Below, piece by piece: positions 44,154 to 58,052 of a stretch of 64,000 nt of DNA. The translations under genes were made by a program, and so were the position numbers. Position 1 is the first letter of the stretch. Each line of letters opens with the position of its first letter. This DNA is from Streptomyces phaeoluteigriseus (GTDB lineage Bacteria > Actinomycetota > Actinomycetes > Streptomycetales > Streptomycetaceae): positions 430,303-494,302 of the forward strand of contig NZ_MPOH02000019.1 of the NCBI RefSeq assembly GCF_001896135.2, in the 5' to 3' direction. The notes beneath the pieces are model-generated. The model had not been told where the DNA came from, made no database searches, and saw only the letters and a program-made list of their open reading frames with translations.

Positions 44154-44178
44154 CGGTCGGGTGTGTCGAATACCGCGG
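44154..44178 (-). promoter_or_regulatory. 25-bp leader element upstream of rpsL, identical to that of rpsJ
   Basis: The same 25 bases as at 30003-30027, with the ccgacc / ggtcgg hairpin and the gtgtgtcg extension, lie 59 bases from the rpsL start. Sequences on either side differ between the two sites, so the match is confined to the element. Confidence 0.75.
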
Positions 44179-44347
44179 ACTTCCGCCGCGAGGCAGGAAG
44201 GGGCGCGGATTGCGGTGGCCGCTTTTCAGGCCCCTGTGCGGTTGAAGGCACGCACGAGGGCCAGGGCACACCCCAGGCACAAGGTCTGAGCGTACCCAGC
44301 GCAATCACTTCGGTCAAAACAAAGGCGGCGGCGCCGACACACCGAGG

Positions 44348-45430
44348 CTACGTCCGCATCCCCGGGAACCCTTGTGGTAGCGGGGTTCCGGCCTCCGCGG
44401 GCGGCGGAATCGCGGCCCCTGCGTGAGCCGCGTCATGTCCGGCGCCGGGCGCGGGCACCCGGCCCTCGGTCCCCCCGTGCGCGGTGTCATGACCGATGAA
44501 GTACGTAGGACGGTTCTGTACGGCCGTATAGATGCGGCCCACGTACTCGCCGAGCAGGCCCACGCAGACCAGCTGGACCGCGCCGATGAACAGCACGCCG
44601 GTGAACAGGGAGGTCCAGCCGGGGACGGTGTGTTCCAGGGCATGTGCGCCGAGCGTGTAGACCATCAGGGTCAGACAGACCAGGAAGGCGAAGCCGCCGA
44701 GCCAGGTGGCGATGCGCAGGGGGGCCGCGGAGAAGCCGGTGACGCTGTCCACCGCGAGGCGGATCATCCGGCCCAGCGGGTACTTGCTGCGGCCGGCCGG
44801 GCGCGGGGCGCGCTCGTAGGTGACCCGGCCGCTGGGGAAGCCGAGCCAGGGCACCAGCAGGCGGTAGACGCGCTGCTGGTCCGGCAGGGCCTTGAGCGCG
44901 TCGACCGCGGCCCGGCTGAGCAGCCGGAAGTCCCCGGCCTGGGCGGGCACGGAGGGGCCGGCCAGGCGGCGGACGAGCCGGTAGTACAGGCCGGCGGTCC
45001 ACCGCTTGAAGCCGGTGTCGCTGGCCCGGTCGGCCCGGATGCCGTAGACGATGTCGAGGCCCTCGGCGCGGGCCAGGTCCAGCATCTCGGGGATCTTCTC
45101 GGGCGGGTCCTGGAGGTCGGCGTCCAGGCTCACCACGTACGCGCCGTGCGCCCGGTCCAGGCCGGCGGTCAGGGCGGCCTGGTGGCCCGAGTTCCGGCGC
45201 AGACCGATCACGCGCAGCTCGGGCCAGCCGAGGCGGAACGCGGCGAGCAGTTCGCCGGTGCGGTCGGTGCTGCCGTCGTCGACGGCGACGACCTCGTAGG
45301 CGACGCCCAGCCCGGCGAGGACCGGGCGCAGCCTGCTCACCAGCGCGGGAAGGACCTCTTCCTCGTTGTACATGGGTACGACGACCGACAGGACGGTCGC
45401 CGCCGCCGTGGTGTCCGGCGCTTCAGGCAC
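44348..45430 (-). CDS. GT2 polyprenyl-phosphate glycosyltransferase
   Basis: A 360-residue DPM-type enzyme that moves a sugar from an NDP-sugar to polyprenyl phosphate. The catalytic domain has LSVVVPMYNEEEVLPALVSR, DDGSTDRTGE, SLDADLQDPPEKIPEML (the DAD metal motif plus QDPPE) and SRAAVDALKALP. Two membrane spans follow near residues 245-325 (IATWLGGFAFLVCLTLMVYT; LFTGVLFIGAVQLVCVGLLG), then a Pro/Gly-rich tail. GTG 45430 is chosen because ggagga lies five bases upstream. It is divergent from a PIG-V-like transferase, which could use its product. Confidence 0.88.
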   Translation of the reverse strand: MPEAPDTTAAATVLSVVVPMYNEEEVLPALVSRLRPVLAGLGVAYEVVAVDDGSTDRTGELLAAFRLGWPELRVIGLRRNSGHQAALTAGLDRAHGAYVVSLDADLQDPPEKIPEMLDLARAEGLDIVYGIRADRASDTGFKRWTAGLYYRLVRRLAGPSVPAQAGDFRLLSRAAVDALKALPDQQRVYRLLVPWLGFPSGRVTYERAPRPAGRSKYPLGRMIRLAVDSVTGFSAAPLRIATWLGGFAFLVCLTLMVYTLGAHALEHTVPGWTSLFTGVLFIGAVQLVCVGLLGEYVGRIYTAVQNRPTYFIGHDTAHGGTEGRVPAPGAGHDAAHAGAAIPPPAEAGTPLPQGFPGMRT

Positions 45431-45451
45431 CCGTCCTCCCCCAAGCTGTGA

Positions 45452-45463
45452 CGCACATGTGCG
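45452..45463. promoter_or_regulatory. Palindrome in the GT2/PIG-V divergent promoter region
   Basis: The perfect 12-bp palindrome cgcacatgtgcg lies in the 126-bp region between two divergent glycosyltransferase genes. It is a possible operator for both; no regulator is suggested by the sequence. Confidence 0.4.
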
Positions 45464-45556
45464 ACGCTGTTGCGATCTTATGACCACACTTCACGATCAT
45501 CCGGACAGCGGTCGCGCGCCTGGCTCAGGCCGGTCGTCCGAGGGGGGACCCCAGTC

Positions 45557-46852
45557 ATGAGCACGGCCCGCAGCGACGCGGCGACGGACGCCGCGATGCC
45601 CGACGAGCCCGGTGAGCCGGACGGACAGCGGGAGCGGCCACGGATGACGCGCCGACTCGCACTGCCGGATGGTCTACGACCGTACCGTGCCCCGCTGCTC
45701 CTGTACGGCGTCACGAAGCTGGTCGGGCTGACCGTCTTCGCGCTTCTGCTGGAGGCCGCCGGCGACTACCGGGAGAAGCAGCCCCGCTTCGGCGGCGGCG
45801 CCCACTGGTGGGACGTGCTCGCCACCTGGGACGGCTGGTGGTACCTCCAGGTCGCCGAGAAGGGGTACGACCCGCGGCCCCTGGAACGGCTCGACCCGGG
45901 CGGGCTGTTCACCGTCAAGCAGAACTCCGTCGCGTTCTTCCCGCTGTACCCGGGGCTGATCCGGGGGGTGTCCGAAGTCACCGGGCTCGGCCTGTTCGGG
46001 TCCGGGATCCTCGTCTCGGTGCTCGCGTCCTTCGTCGCCGCCGCCGGGATCTACGCCGTCGTCTCCACCCTCGCGGGCGTGCGGGCCGGCACGATCGCCG
46101 CCGGGCTGTGGGCGGTCGTGCCCGGCGCCGGAGTCGAGTGGGCGGTGTACTCGGAGTCCCTGTTCGTGGCCATCGCCGCCTGGTGCTGCCACAGCGTGAT
46201 GAAGGGCCGCTGGCTGGCGGCCGGACTCCTCGCCTTCGTGGCCGGACTGAACCGGCCCACCTCCGCCGCGCTGATCGGCGCGGTCGGGCTCGCCGCGCTG
46301 GTGACACTCGCCCGGCGCGACAGCAGACGGGAACACGGCGTGGCGGGGCCGGTGTACGCCATGGTCGCCGCGCCGCTCGGGCTGCTCACCTATGTCGCCT
46401 GGGTCGGCCTCAGCATGGACGATCCGACGGCGTACTTCACACTCCAGCGCGAGGGCTGGGCGCACTACTTCGACTTCGGTGCCTACACCCTCGACGTGCT
46501 GGGCAACACGGCCGTCGGCCACCACAACTACCTGTTCGCCTTCTCCGTCCCCGACCTCATCGCCGTCCAGGTGGTGCTGGCCCTGCCGTTCCTGATCGCG
46601 CTGATGCTGCGGAAGAAGCCGCCACTGGTGCTGGTCGCGTACACCCTGGCGAGCATCGTGACCGTGCTGGGCACCCAGCAGATGTTCGGCAACACCCCGC
46701 GCTACCTGCTGCCCTGCTTCCCGCTGCTCCTGGCTCCCGCGGCGGCGATGGGCCGGCTGAAGTGGCCGAGTCTGACGGTGTTCTTCACCACGGCGGCGGT
46801 GGCCTCGGGGTGGTACGCGCACTACGTCATGTTCGAGCTGGGCATCCCGTAG
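45557..46852 (+). CDS. PIG-V-like polyprenyl-phosphate mannosyltransferase
   Basis: A 431-residue polytopic membrane protein. The early extracytoplasmic loop HWWDVLATWDGWWYLQVAEKG with the WDGWWY core, then QNSVAFFPLYPGLIR, is the hallmark of PIG-V-like GT-C mannosyltransferases. About eight hydrophobic spans follow, and a late loop NTPRYLLPCFPLLLAPAAAM. ATG 45557 follows an aggggggacc site. Together with the divergent GT2 gene, this suggests lipid-linked mannose transfer to a surface glycan or protein. Confidence 0.82.
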   Translation: MSTARSDAATDAAMPDEPGEPDGQRERPRMTRRLALPDGLRPYRAPLLLYGVTKLVGLTVFALLLEAAGDYREKQPRFGGGAHWWDVLATWDGWWYLQVAEKGYDPRPLERLDPGGLFTVKQNSVAFFPLYPGLIRGVSEVTGLGLFGSGILVSVLASFVAAAGIYAVVSTLAGVRAGTIAAGLWAVVPGAGVEWAVYSESLFVAIAAWCCHSVMKGRWLAAGLLAFVAGLNRPTSAALIGAVGLAALVTLARRDSRREHGVAGPVYAMVAAPLGLLTYVAWVGLSMDDPTAYFTLQREGWAHYFDFGAYTLDVLGNTAVGHHNYLFAFSVPDLIAVQVVLALPFLIALMLRKKPPLVLVAYTLASIVTVLGTQQMFGNTPRYLLPCFPLLLAPAAAMGRLKWPSLTVFFTTAAVASGWYAHYVMFELGIP

Positions 46853-46932
46853 CGGGGAGCGGGCGGGCCCGGTCGGGCAGTGGGCCCGGCCGGGCAGTGG
46901 GCCCAGCCAGGTCCGCCCGCTCCCCCGCTACG
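46848..46932. terminator. Long symmetric terminator covering two stop codons
   Basis: The left arm (from 46848) and the right arm (to 46932) are complementary over 19 bases apart from one extra G/C on the right. Each arm contains the stop codon of one of the convergent genes. The loop holds a direct repeat of cgggcagtgggccc. It should terminate transcription in both directions. Confidence 0.7.
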
Positions 46933-47455
46933 CGACCGCAGCCAGGAACAGGACGGCCAGGAAGACCGCCCAGCCCGCCACCGACAGCCAGCCCAGGACG
47001 AGGCCGGCCATGGCGAAGCCCTCGCCGCCCTCGCCGGAGCGGCGGATCTCTGCTCTGGCCGAGTGCCCGAGGATCACCGCGGGGATGCCGGTGAGGCCCA
47101 TCGTCATCGTGGTGAGGACACCGCAGACCATGGAGCCGACCGCCTTGCCGTTCGTCGGCGGCGGGGCGGGCAGGAAGGTCCGCGGAATCTGCGACGGATA
47201 GCCGTGCGGCTGCGGGACGGACGGCTGCACGGCGACGGGGCCCTGCGGCAGGTCGGCGACGATCAGGGACAGCTCCCCGACCGTGCGGGCCTCGTACGCC
47301 CGCGCCACCCTCCGCTCGAACTCCGACTGCTGGAGCCGGCCCTCGGCGAAACCCGCTCTGAGGACGTCGACGGTGCGCTCCCGGTCCGCGTGGGCGGCCA
47401 GCATCGGCGGACCGCTCTGGCCCTGCCACGGCTGCCATGGCGACGGATACGACAC
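46928..47455 (-). CDS. DUF1707/DUF4190 membrane protein
   Basis: A 175-residue protein. Residues ~20-70 are a DUF1707 domain (MLAAHADRERTVDVLRAGFA, then EGRLQQSEFERRVARAYEAR and TVGELSLIVADLP). A Pro/Gln-rich linker follows, and then a DUF4190-type region with two membrane spans (VGSMVCGVLTTMTMGLTGIP; GLVLGWLSVAGWAVFLAVL) around GHSARAEIRRSGEGGEGFAM. DUF1707 domains often serve as small regulatory or adaptor modules. GTG 47455 follows a gggggagg site. Confidence 0.82.
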   Translation of the reverse strand: MSYPSPWQPWQGQSGPPMLAAHADRERTVDVLRAGFAEGRLQQSEFERRVARAYEARTVGELSLIVADLPQGPVAVQPSVPQPHGYPSQIPRTFLPAPPPTNGKAVGSMVCGVLTTMTMGLTGIPAVILGHSARAEIRRSGEGGEGFAMAGLVLGWLSVAGWAVFLAVLFLAAVA

Positions 47456-47676
47456 GGACACCTCCCCCGCTCGGCGTGAACTGCCTCCCATCATTCTCCT
47501 ACGCTCGGCGTCCCGCGATGGTTCCCCACCGACCCGAGCGCATCGCGTTGCCGCGGGCGGAAGCCATGAGAGACCGCGAGCGGGCCGGGGATCCCGTGGG
47601 GGCTGCCAGGGGGCCGGTGCGCCGTCCCGGGGCCACACCGGGGCCACAGCACCGCGTACGGCCGCAAGGCGCGCCG

Positions 47677-47708
47677 AAGGGCGGCCACCCGCACGGGTGA
47701 CCGCCCTT
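47677..47708 (-). terminator. Terminator of rpoBC
   Basis: A 15-bp stem with a single mismatch (aagggcgg.cacccg / cgggtg.ccgccctt) and a 2-base loop lies 20 bases past the rpoC stop on the minus strand. Confidence 0.8.
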
Positions 47709-47728
47709 CAGTGCTTCAGACGTACGCC

Positions 47729-51628
<3,900 letters not shown>

Positions 51629-51723
51629 TATGCGTCAATCCCTCTCAGGGTTGTAAGTCTTAGGGGTCTGAAACGGGGGTCCTGGGGCCGGCGGCCTTCT
51701 GTCGAAGGCCGCCGAAACTCCCG

Positions 51724-54700
51724 TCAGACCTCTTCGACGCTGCTCGGCTCACGCCGGGACAGGTCGATGCCGAGCTCTTCCGCCGCGCGGAAGACGTCCT
51801 CGTCGGTGTCGCGCATCTCGATGGACATGCCGTCCGAGGACAGCACCTCCACGTTGAGGCACAGGGACTGCATCTCCTTGATGAGCACCTTGAAGGACTC
51901 GGGGATGCCGGGCTCGGGGATGTTCTCGCCCTTGACGATGGCCTCGTAGACCTTCACGCGGCCGGTCACGTCGTCGGACTTGATGGTCAGCAGCTCCTGG
52001 AGGGCGTACGCGGCGCCATAAGCCTCCAGCGCCCACACCTCCATCTCACCGAAGCGCTGGCCACCGAACTGGGCCTTACCACCCAGCGGCTGCTGGTGAT
52101 CATCGAGTACGGACCGGTCGAACGGGCGTGCAGCTTGTCGTCGACCAGGTGGTGGAGCTTGAGGATGTACATGTAGCCGACCGAGATCGGCTCCGGGAAC
52201 GGCTCACCCGAGCGGCCGTCGAACAGCGGGGCCTTGCCGGACGGGAGCACCATGCGCTCGCCGTCGCGGTTCGGGATGGTGTGCTGGAGCAGACCGGTCA
52301 GCTCGTCCTCGCGGGCGCCGTCGAACACCGGGGTGGCGACGTTGGTGCCGGGGGCGACGCTGTCGGCGCCGATCGACTGGAGCCGCTGGGCCCAGTCCTC
52401 CGCGAGACCGGAGACGTCCCAGCCGCGGCTGGCGAGCCAGCCGAGGTGGATCTCCAGAACCTGTCCCGGGTTCATTCGGGACGGCACACCGAGCGGGTTG
52501 AGGATGATGTCGACCGGGGTGCCGTCCTCCAGGAACGGCATGTCCTCGATCGGCAGGATCTTCGAGATGACACCCTTGTTGCCGTGGCGGCCGGCGAGCT
52601 TGTCACCGTCCGTGATCTTGCGCTTCTGCGCCACGTAGACGCGAACCAGCTGGTTCACGCCCGGCGGCAGCTCGTCGCCCTCTTCACGGTCGAAGACGCG
52701 GACGCCGATGACCTTGCCGATCTCACCGTGCGGCACCTTCAGCGAGGTGTCGCGCACTTCGCGCGCCTTCTCACCGAAGATCGCGCGGAGCAGGCGCTCC
52801 TCGGGGGTCAGCTCGGTCTCGCCCTTGGGCGTGACCTTGCCGACGAGGATGTCGCCGGCGACGACCTCGGCACCGATCCGGATGATGCCGCGCTCGTCGA
52901 GGTCGGCGAGGACCTCCTCGGAGACGTTCGGGATGTCCCGGGTGATCTCCTCGGGGCCGAGCTTGGTGTCACGGGCGTCGACCTCGTGCTCCTCGATGTG
53001 GATCGAGGAGAGGACGTCGTCCTGCACGAGGCGCTGCGACAGGATGATCGCGTCCTCGTAGTTGTGACCCTCCCACGGCATGAACGCCACGAGCAGGTTC
53101 TTGCCCAGCGCCATCTCGCCGTTCTCGGTGGCGGGACCGTCGGCCAGGACCTGGCCGTGATCACGTGGTCACCCTCGTTGACGATGACCTTCTGGTTGAC
53201 CGAGGTGCCCTGGTTGGACCGGGAGAACTTGGCCAGGCGGTACGTGATGTACGTGCCGTCGTCGTTGGCCGTGGTGATGTAGTCCGCGGAGACCTCCTGG
53301 ACCACACCGTCCTTCTCGGCCCTGACCACGTCGCCGGCGTCGACGGCGGAGCGGTACTCCATGCCGGTGCCGACCAGCGGGGCCTCGGACTTGATCAGCG
53401 GCACCGCCTGACGCATCATGTTCGCGCCCATGAGGGCACGGTTGGCGTCGTCGTGCTCGAGGAACGGGATCATGGCGGTCGCGACGACACCATCTGGCGC
53501 GGGGAGACGTCCATGTAGTCGACGTCGTCACCGGGGACGTAGTCGACCTCACCGCCACGACGGCGGACCAGGACGCGGGCCTCCTCGAACTGGAAGTCGT
53601 CATTGAGCGGCGCGTTGGCCTGCGCGATGACGAACCGGTCCTCTTCGTCGGCCGTGAGGTAGTCGACCTCGTCGGTGACGACACCGCCGGTGACCTTGCG
53701 GTACGGGGTCTCGATGAAACCGAACGGGTTGATCCGGCCGTACGAGGCGAGCGAGCCGATCAGGCCGATGTTCGGGCCTTCCGGCGTCTCGATCGGGCAC
53801 ATGCGGCCGTAGTGCGAGGGGTGAACGTCACGGACCTCGAAGCCGGCCCGCTCACGGGACAGACCACCCGGGCCGAGCGCGTTGAGACGACGCTTGTGCG
53901 TCAGACCCGACAGCGGGTTGTTCTGGTCCATGAACTGGGACAGCTGGCTGGTGCCGAAGAACTCCTTGATGGAGGCGACGACCGGCCGGATGTTGATCAG
54001 GGTCTGCGGCGTGATCGCCTCGACGTCCTGGGTGGTCATGCGCTCACGCACGACCCGTTCCATACGGGCGAGACCCGTACGGACCTGGTTCTGGATCAGC
54101 TCGCCGACGCTGCGGATGCGGCGGTTGCCGAAGTGGTCGATGTCGTCGGTCTCGACCATGATCGAGCGGCCCGACTCGCCGAGCGTCTCGGTCTCACCGG
54201 CGTGCAGCTTCACCAGGTACTTGATCGTGGCGATGATGTCGTCGGTGGTGAGCACACCGGCGTCCAGCGGCTCTTCCGCGCCGAGCTTCTTGTTCACCTT
54301 GTAGCGGCCGACCTTCGCGAGGTCGTAGCGCTTGGGGTTGAAGTAGAGGTTCTCGAGCAGCGTCTGAGCGGCCTCGCGGGTCGGGGGCTCGCCCGGGCGC
54401 AGCTTGCGGTAGATGTCCAGGAGCGCGTCGTCCTGACCCTGGGTGTGGTCCTTCTCCAGGGTGGCGCGCATCGACTCGTACTCGCCGAACTCCTCGAGGA
54501 TCTGCTCGGTGGTCCAGCCGAGAGCCTTCAGGAGGACGGTGACGGACTGCTTGCGCTTGCGGTCGATGCGGACACCGACCATGTCGCGCTTGTCGATCTC
54601 CATCTCCAGCCAGGCACCCCGGGACGGGATGATCTTGGCGGAGAAGATGTCCTTGTCGGACGTCTTGTCGATGGAGGAGTCGAAGTAGACACCGGGCGAG

Positions 54701-55206
54701 CGGACCAGCTGCGACACGACGACACGCTCGGTGCCGTTGATGACGAAGGTGCCCTTGTTGGTCATGAGCGGGAAGTCGCCCATGAAGACCGTCTGGGACT
54801 TGATCTCGCCGGTCTCGTTGTTCGTGAACTCGGCCGTCACGAAGAGCGGGGCCGCGTACGTGAAGTCACGGTCCTTGCACTCGTCGATGCTGTTCTTCGG
54901 CGGCTCGAAACGGTGGTCGCGGAAGGTCAGCGACATCGACCCGGAGAAGTCCTCGATCGGGGAGATCTCCTCGAAGATCTCCTCGAGGCCGGACTTGGTG
55001 GGGACGTCCTGACCGTTCTCGAGAGCCTCCTCGACGCGAGCCTTCCACGCTTCGTTGCCGAGCAGCCAGTCGAAGCTCTCGGTTTGCAGGGCGAGAAGGT
55101 TCGGAACCTCGAGGGGCTCCTTGATCTTTGCAAAGGAGATGCGCAGCGGGGCAGTGCTGGCAGCATTGTTCGTATTCGCGGTCGAGGCATTGCGCGAGGC
55201 GGCCAA
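51724..55206 (-). CDS. rpoB: DNA-directed RNA polymerase beta subunit (three frameshifts in the sequence)
   Basis: Beta subunit, 1161 residues once corrected. It starts at TTG 55206 (MAASRNASTANTNNAASTAP) behind ggaagga, and ends SRREPSSVEEV at 51724. The frame is broken at ~53485 (after SPRQMVS), ~53155 (after NEGDHVI) and ~52095 (after GPYSMIT). In each case one G or C is missing from a short run, and adding it back restores the exact family sequence. The rifampicin region (GTSQLSQFMDQNNPLSGLTH) is wild type. Three independent disruptions in an essential single-copy gene point to sequencing error. Confidence 0.95.
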
Positions 55207-55797
55207 GAGGGGGTCCTTCCGAGGGCTCGGACTCACTACGCGCGTACCGGCTCCTCCCCCACACAACGAGACGGACTTCCCCGGATCGGCCGAAAGGCCG
55301 GGTCAGAGAGGGTCAGTCATCGATGTTCGGGCGAGGGCATGCCCCTGGTGACGGGCAGGGGGCAGCTAACAGGCAGCGCAAAGGGTCAGTGTAGCCACTT
55401 GGCACACTGATGTCCAGTGCGGGTTTTTCGAGACCCTCGTAGCTCTCAACGCCCTCGGTCCGGTTGCCCTCAACGCACGTTGTCTCAACGCACGGTGATA
55501 CTGCCCTCTTCGTCGTCGATCCATGCCTCGGATTCGGATCCTTGTGACGACGCGTCCTGAGAATTGCGCGCCGCGTGCGGTTCGTCAAGGCCCCCATGCC
55601 CGGAACGGCGGCCGCCCGGCTACACGACGAAGATCACCATACCCCTCGCGAACTCAGGTGCAAGGTAACCGTGGCCGGGCCCCCGACAACGCCGAAGAGC
55701 GACCACCCGAATGGATGATCGCTCTTCGGTGCGTCAGCGTTACAGCCCCGAGGGGACTGTTTCGGCCGACGCTGCGGTCGTCGCCGACCGCGGGGTG
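55207..55797 (-). promoter_or_regulatory. rplL-rpoB spacer with hairpin and putative rpoB leader
   Basis: A 591-nt gap without a convincing gene. A hairpin with an 11-bp outer stem (ccgaagagcga / tcgctcttcgg, 55692-55729) lies about 70 bases past the rplL stop and should act as a terminator or attenuator. The rest should carry the rpoB promoter and leader. A direct repeat of ctcaacgcacg occurs near 55467-55497. Confidence 0.6.
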
Positions 55798-56178
55798 TTA
55801 CTTGACCTCGACCGAGGCGCCGGCGGCCTTGAGGGACTCGGCGGCCTTCTCGGCGGCCTCCTTGGCGACCTTCTCGAGGACCGGCTTCGGAGCGCCGTCC
55901 ACGAGGTCCTTGGCCTCCTTGAGACCCAGGGAGGTCAGCTCACGCACGACCTTGATGACCTGGATCTTCTTCTCGCCGGCACCGGTGAGGATGACGTCGA
56001 ACTCGTCCTGCTCCTCGACGGCCTCGACGGCGGCCGGACCGGCCGGGCCCGCAACGGCGACCGCGGCGGCGGCGGTGACGTCGAACTTGTCCTCGAAGGC
56101 CTTCACGAACTCGGAGAGCTCGATGAGGGTCATCTCCTCGAACTGCGCGAGCAGGTCTTCCTGGCTGAGCTTCGCCAT
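55798..56178 (-). CDS. rplL: 50S ribosomal protein L7/L12
   Basis: bL12 forms the flexible stalk that recruits translation factors. The 126-residue protein has the N-terminal dimerisation helices (MAKLSQEDLLAQFEEMTLIE), the Ala-rich hinge, and the C-terminal domain EKKIQVIKVVRELTSLGLKE with EAKDLVDGAPKPV. The open frame upstream of this ATG is spurious. Confidence 0.97.
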   Translation of the reverse strand: MAKLSQEDLLAQFEEMTLIELSEFVKAFEDKFDVTAAAAVAVAGPAGPAAVEAVEEQDEFDVILTGAGEKKIQVIKVVRELTSLGLKEAKDLVDGAPKPVLEKVAKEAAEKAAESLKAAGASVEVK

Positions 56179-56288
56179 GGTGGGCGATCCTTCCACTAAT
56201 TCGGCTGGTGCCGATGTACTTGTTCGGCGGGCGTACGTTCGGCCCGCTAAGACCACTGCCTCAGGCGGCGGTCACTGCGCGAGCCGAA

Positions 56289-56819
56289 TTACTCGGCACC
56301 GCCCTGCTCCGCCTGCTTGGCGCGAAGGGCGTCCACGGTGCGGACGAGCTTCGAGGGAAGCGCCTGGAAGAGCTGAGCAGCCTGGGACTGCTTGCCCTTG
56401 AAGGCACCCGCCAGCTTGGAGAGCAGAACCTCGCGGGACTCGAGGTCCGCAAGCTTCTTGATCTCGTCGGCGGACAGCGCCTTGCCGTCAAGGACACCGC
56501 CCTTGATGACGAGGTTCGGGTTGTCCTTGGCGAAGTCACGAAGACCCTTCGCCGACTCCACCGGGTCACCGGTGACGAAGGCAACTGCCGTCGGACCGTT
56601 GAACAGGTCGTCGAGCGTCGAGATCCCGGCCTCGTTGGCCGCAATCTTGGTCAGCGTGTTCTTCACCACGGCGTACTGGGCGTTCTCACCGAGCGAACGA
56701 CGCAGCGTCTTGAGCTGCGCCACGGTGAGACCCCGGTACTCGGTCAGCACGGCGGCGTTCGAGCTGCGGAACTGCTCCGCGAGCTCGGCTACCGCGGCAG
56801 CCTTGTCGGGCCTTGCCAT
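56289..56819 (-). CDS. rplJ: 50S ribosomal protein L10
   Basis: uL10 is the base of the L12 stalk; in many bacteria the L10-L12 complex represses its own mRNA. The 176-residue protein begins MARPDKAAAVAELAEQFRSS and has LTVAQLKTLRRSLGENAQYA and a C-terminal L12-binding helix. A longer in-frame start is rejected because it runs through the leader hairpin. Confidence 0.96.
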   Translation of the reverse strand: MARPDKAAAVAELAEQFRSSNAAVLTEYRGLTVAQLKTLRRSLGENAQYAVVKNTLTKIAANEAGISTLDDLFNGPTAVAFVTGDPVESAKGLRDFAKDNPNLVIKGGVLDGKALSADEIKKLADLESREVLLSKLAGAFKGKQSQAAQLFQALPSKLVRTVDALRAKQAEQGGAE

Positions 56820-56879
56820 GAGCGTCGGCCTCCTTCCGGGTGTTGACGACCGCTCGGAAGGGGCTGGGACAAACGAAAC

Positions 56880-56902
56880 GCCCCGGCGCAGGCGCACGGG
56901 GC
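56880..56902 (-). promoter_or_regulatory. Hairpin in the rplJ leader
   Basis: A 6-bp G/C stem (gccccg / cggggc, 11-nt loop) followed on the minus strand by GTTTCGTTTGT lies 60 bases upstream of rplJ. This is where the L10 autoregulatory leader is expected, but I cannot confirm the full L10-binding fold. Confidence 0.5.
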
Positions 56903-57117
56903 GAGGGCTCGACCGAACGAAATCCATGGGGCGGATCGCGGTCCGGGAGCACTACCACAGTCACCTGCGCGGGTCGTCCGCATATCAGCGGATCCTTCGG
57001 CCACCGCGTCCTCTCACGAGCACACGGCAACGACCAGCGGTCTTTGGCTTCTGTAGGAGCGTACGTGAACGGGTCGCCGTCAAGCAAATCCGCCCGTAAG
57101 GGGGGTTCAGCGCCGGT

Positions 57118-57945
57118 TCAGCGCCCGGCCTTCTTCATCTCCTCCGCCAGGTCGAAGGTGTCCGAGGCGGGCGGGGCCTGCACGGTGACCGGCTTGTCGA
57201 AGTCGAGGAAGGTGACGGTGAGGTCGAGCTGGCCCTTCCGTCCGAGGCCCTGGAAGCGCTGCTGCTTGGTGCGGCCGGACTCGTCGATCCAGACCTCCAT
57301 CTCCAGCTCGTCGACGCCGACCTTCTCGTACTGCGCGAGAGCCTGCTCGCGGACCTGGCGAACGCTCTTGGCCTCGTCCTGGTACGACGCCCTGATCTCG
57401 TCGACGGTGGCCGTGCCCTCGTAGTGCGTGGTGGTGACGCCGTCGACGGTCTCGGTGCCGGTCTTCCTCAGGTCCTCGGCCGCGGTGAGGAAGGTGCTCT
57501 CGTGGGCCGGGTTGCGGCGGACCTTGTCGGCCATGGGGCCGGTGTCGACCTTGACGCCGCTCGGGGTGTCGGAGCTGCCCGGCGCCCCGAACTTCATCCA
57601 GTGCTTGCCGTCCTCGGTGGCCTCGTCGCTGCCTATGTACACCATTCCGTCGACCAGGCGGACCTCGCCCTCACCCTTGTCGGGTCCGCCGAGGATCGTC
57701 GTCTTCAGGCTCATGGCCGGCGGCTTCACGGCCATCGCGGCCTCGGCCCTGAGCCGCCCCTCCTCCGGCATCCGGCCGGTCATCCGGTAACGCAGCGAGC
57801 CGACCCGCTCCGTCTTCTCGGCGGCTCGCGCGACGGCAGTGGCCGCGGCCTTCGCGTCGCCCCCGCCCGCCGTGTCGTCCGAAGCCGCCGCACAGCCCGT
57901 GACGAGCAGGGCGGACAACCCGAGGACACCCACGGAAAACCTCAT
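57118..57945 (-). CDS. Lipoprotein, LppX/LprG-like pattern
   Basis: A 275-residue lipoprotein. The signal peptide MRFSVGVLGLSALLVTGC ends in the lipobox LVTGC, with acylated Cys18. The mature part (LRYRMTGRMPEEGRLRAEAA; VRLVDGMVYIG; ELEMEVWIDESGRTKQQRFQ) has the strand-rich pattern of the LppX/LprG-like lipid-binding fold. ATG 57945 is chosen for its gggggaa spacing. It is a paralogue of the next gene, and the pair sits between rplA and rplJ, as in other Streptomyces. Confidence 0.8.
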   Translation of the reverse strand: MRFSVGVLGLSALLVTGCAAASDDTAGGGDAKAAATAVARAAEKTERVGSLRYRMTGRMPEEGRLRAEAAMAVKPPAMSLKTTILGGPDKGEGEVRLVDGMVYIGSDEATEDGKHWMKFGAPGSSDTPSGVKVDTGPMADKVRRNPAHESTFLTAAEDLRKTGTETVDGVTTTHYEGTATVDEIRASYQDEAKSVRQVREQALAQYEKVGVDELEMEVWIDESGRTKQQRFQGLGRKGQLDLTVTFLDFDKPVTVQAPPASDTFDLAEEMKKAGR

Positions 57946-58052
57946 GCACATTCCCCCACGCAGCACACAGTGAACACCTGATCGATTCACAGGAATGGTG
58001 TGAAGGTATCCCAGAGGTGGGGGTGGGGTCCCGTGAATTCCCGCGGCCGGCC

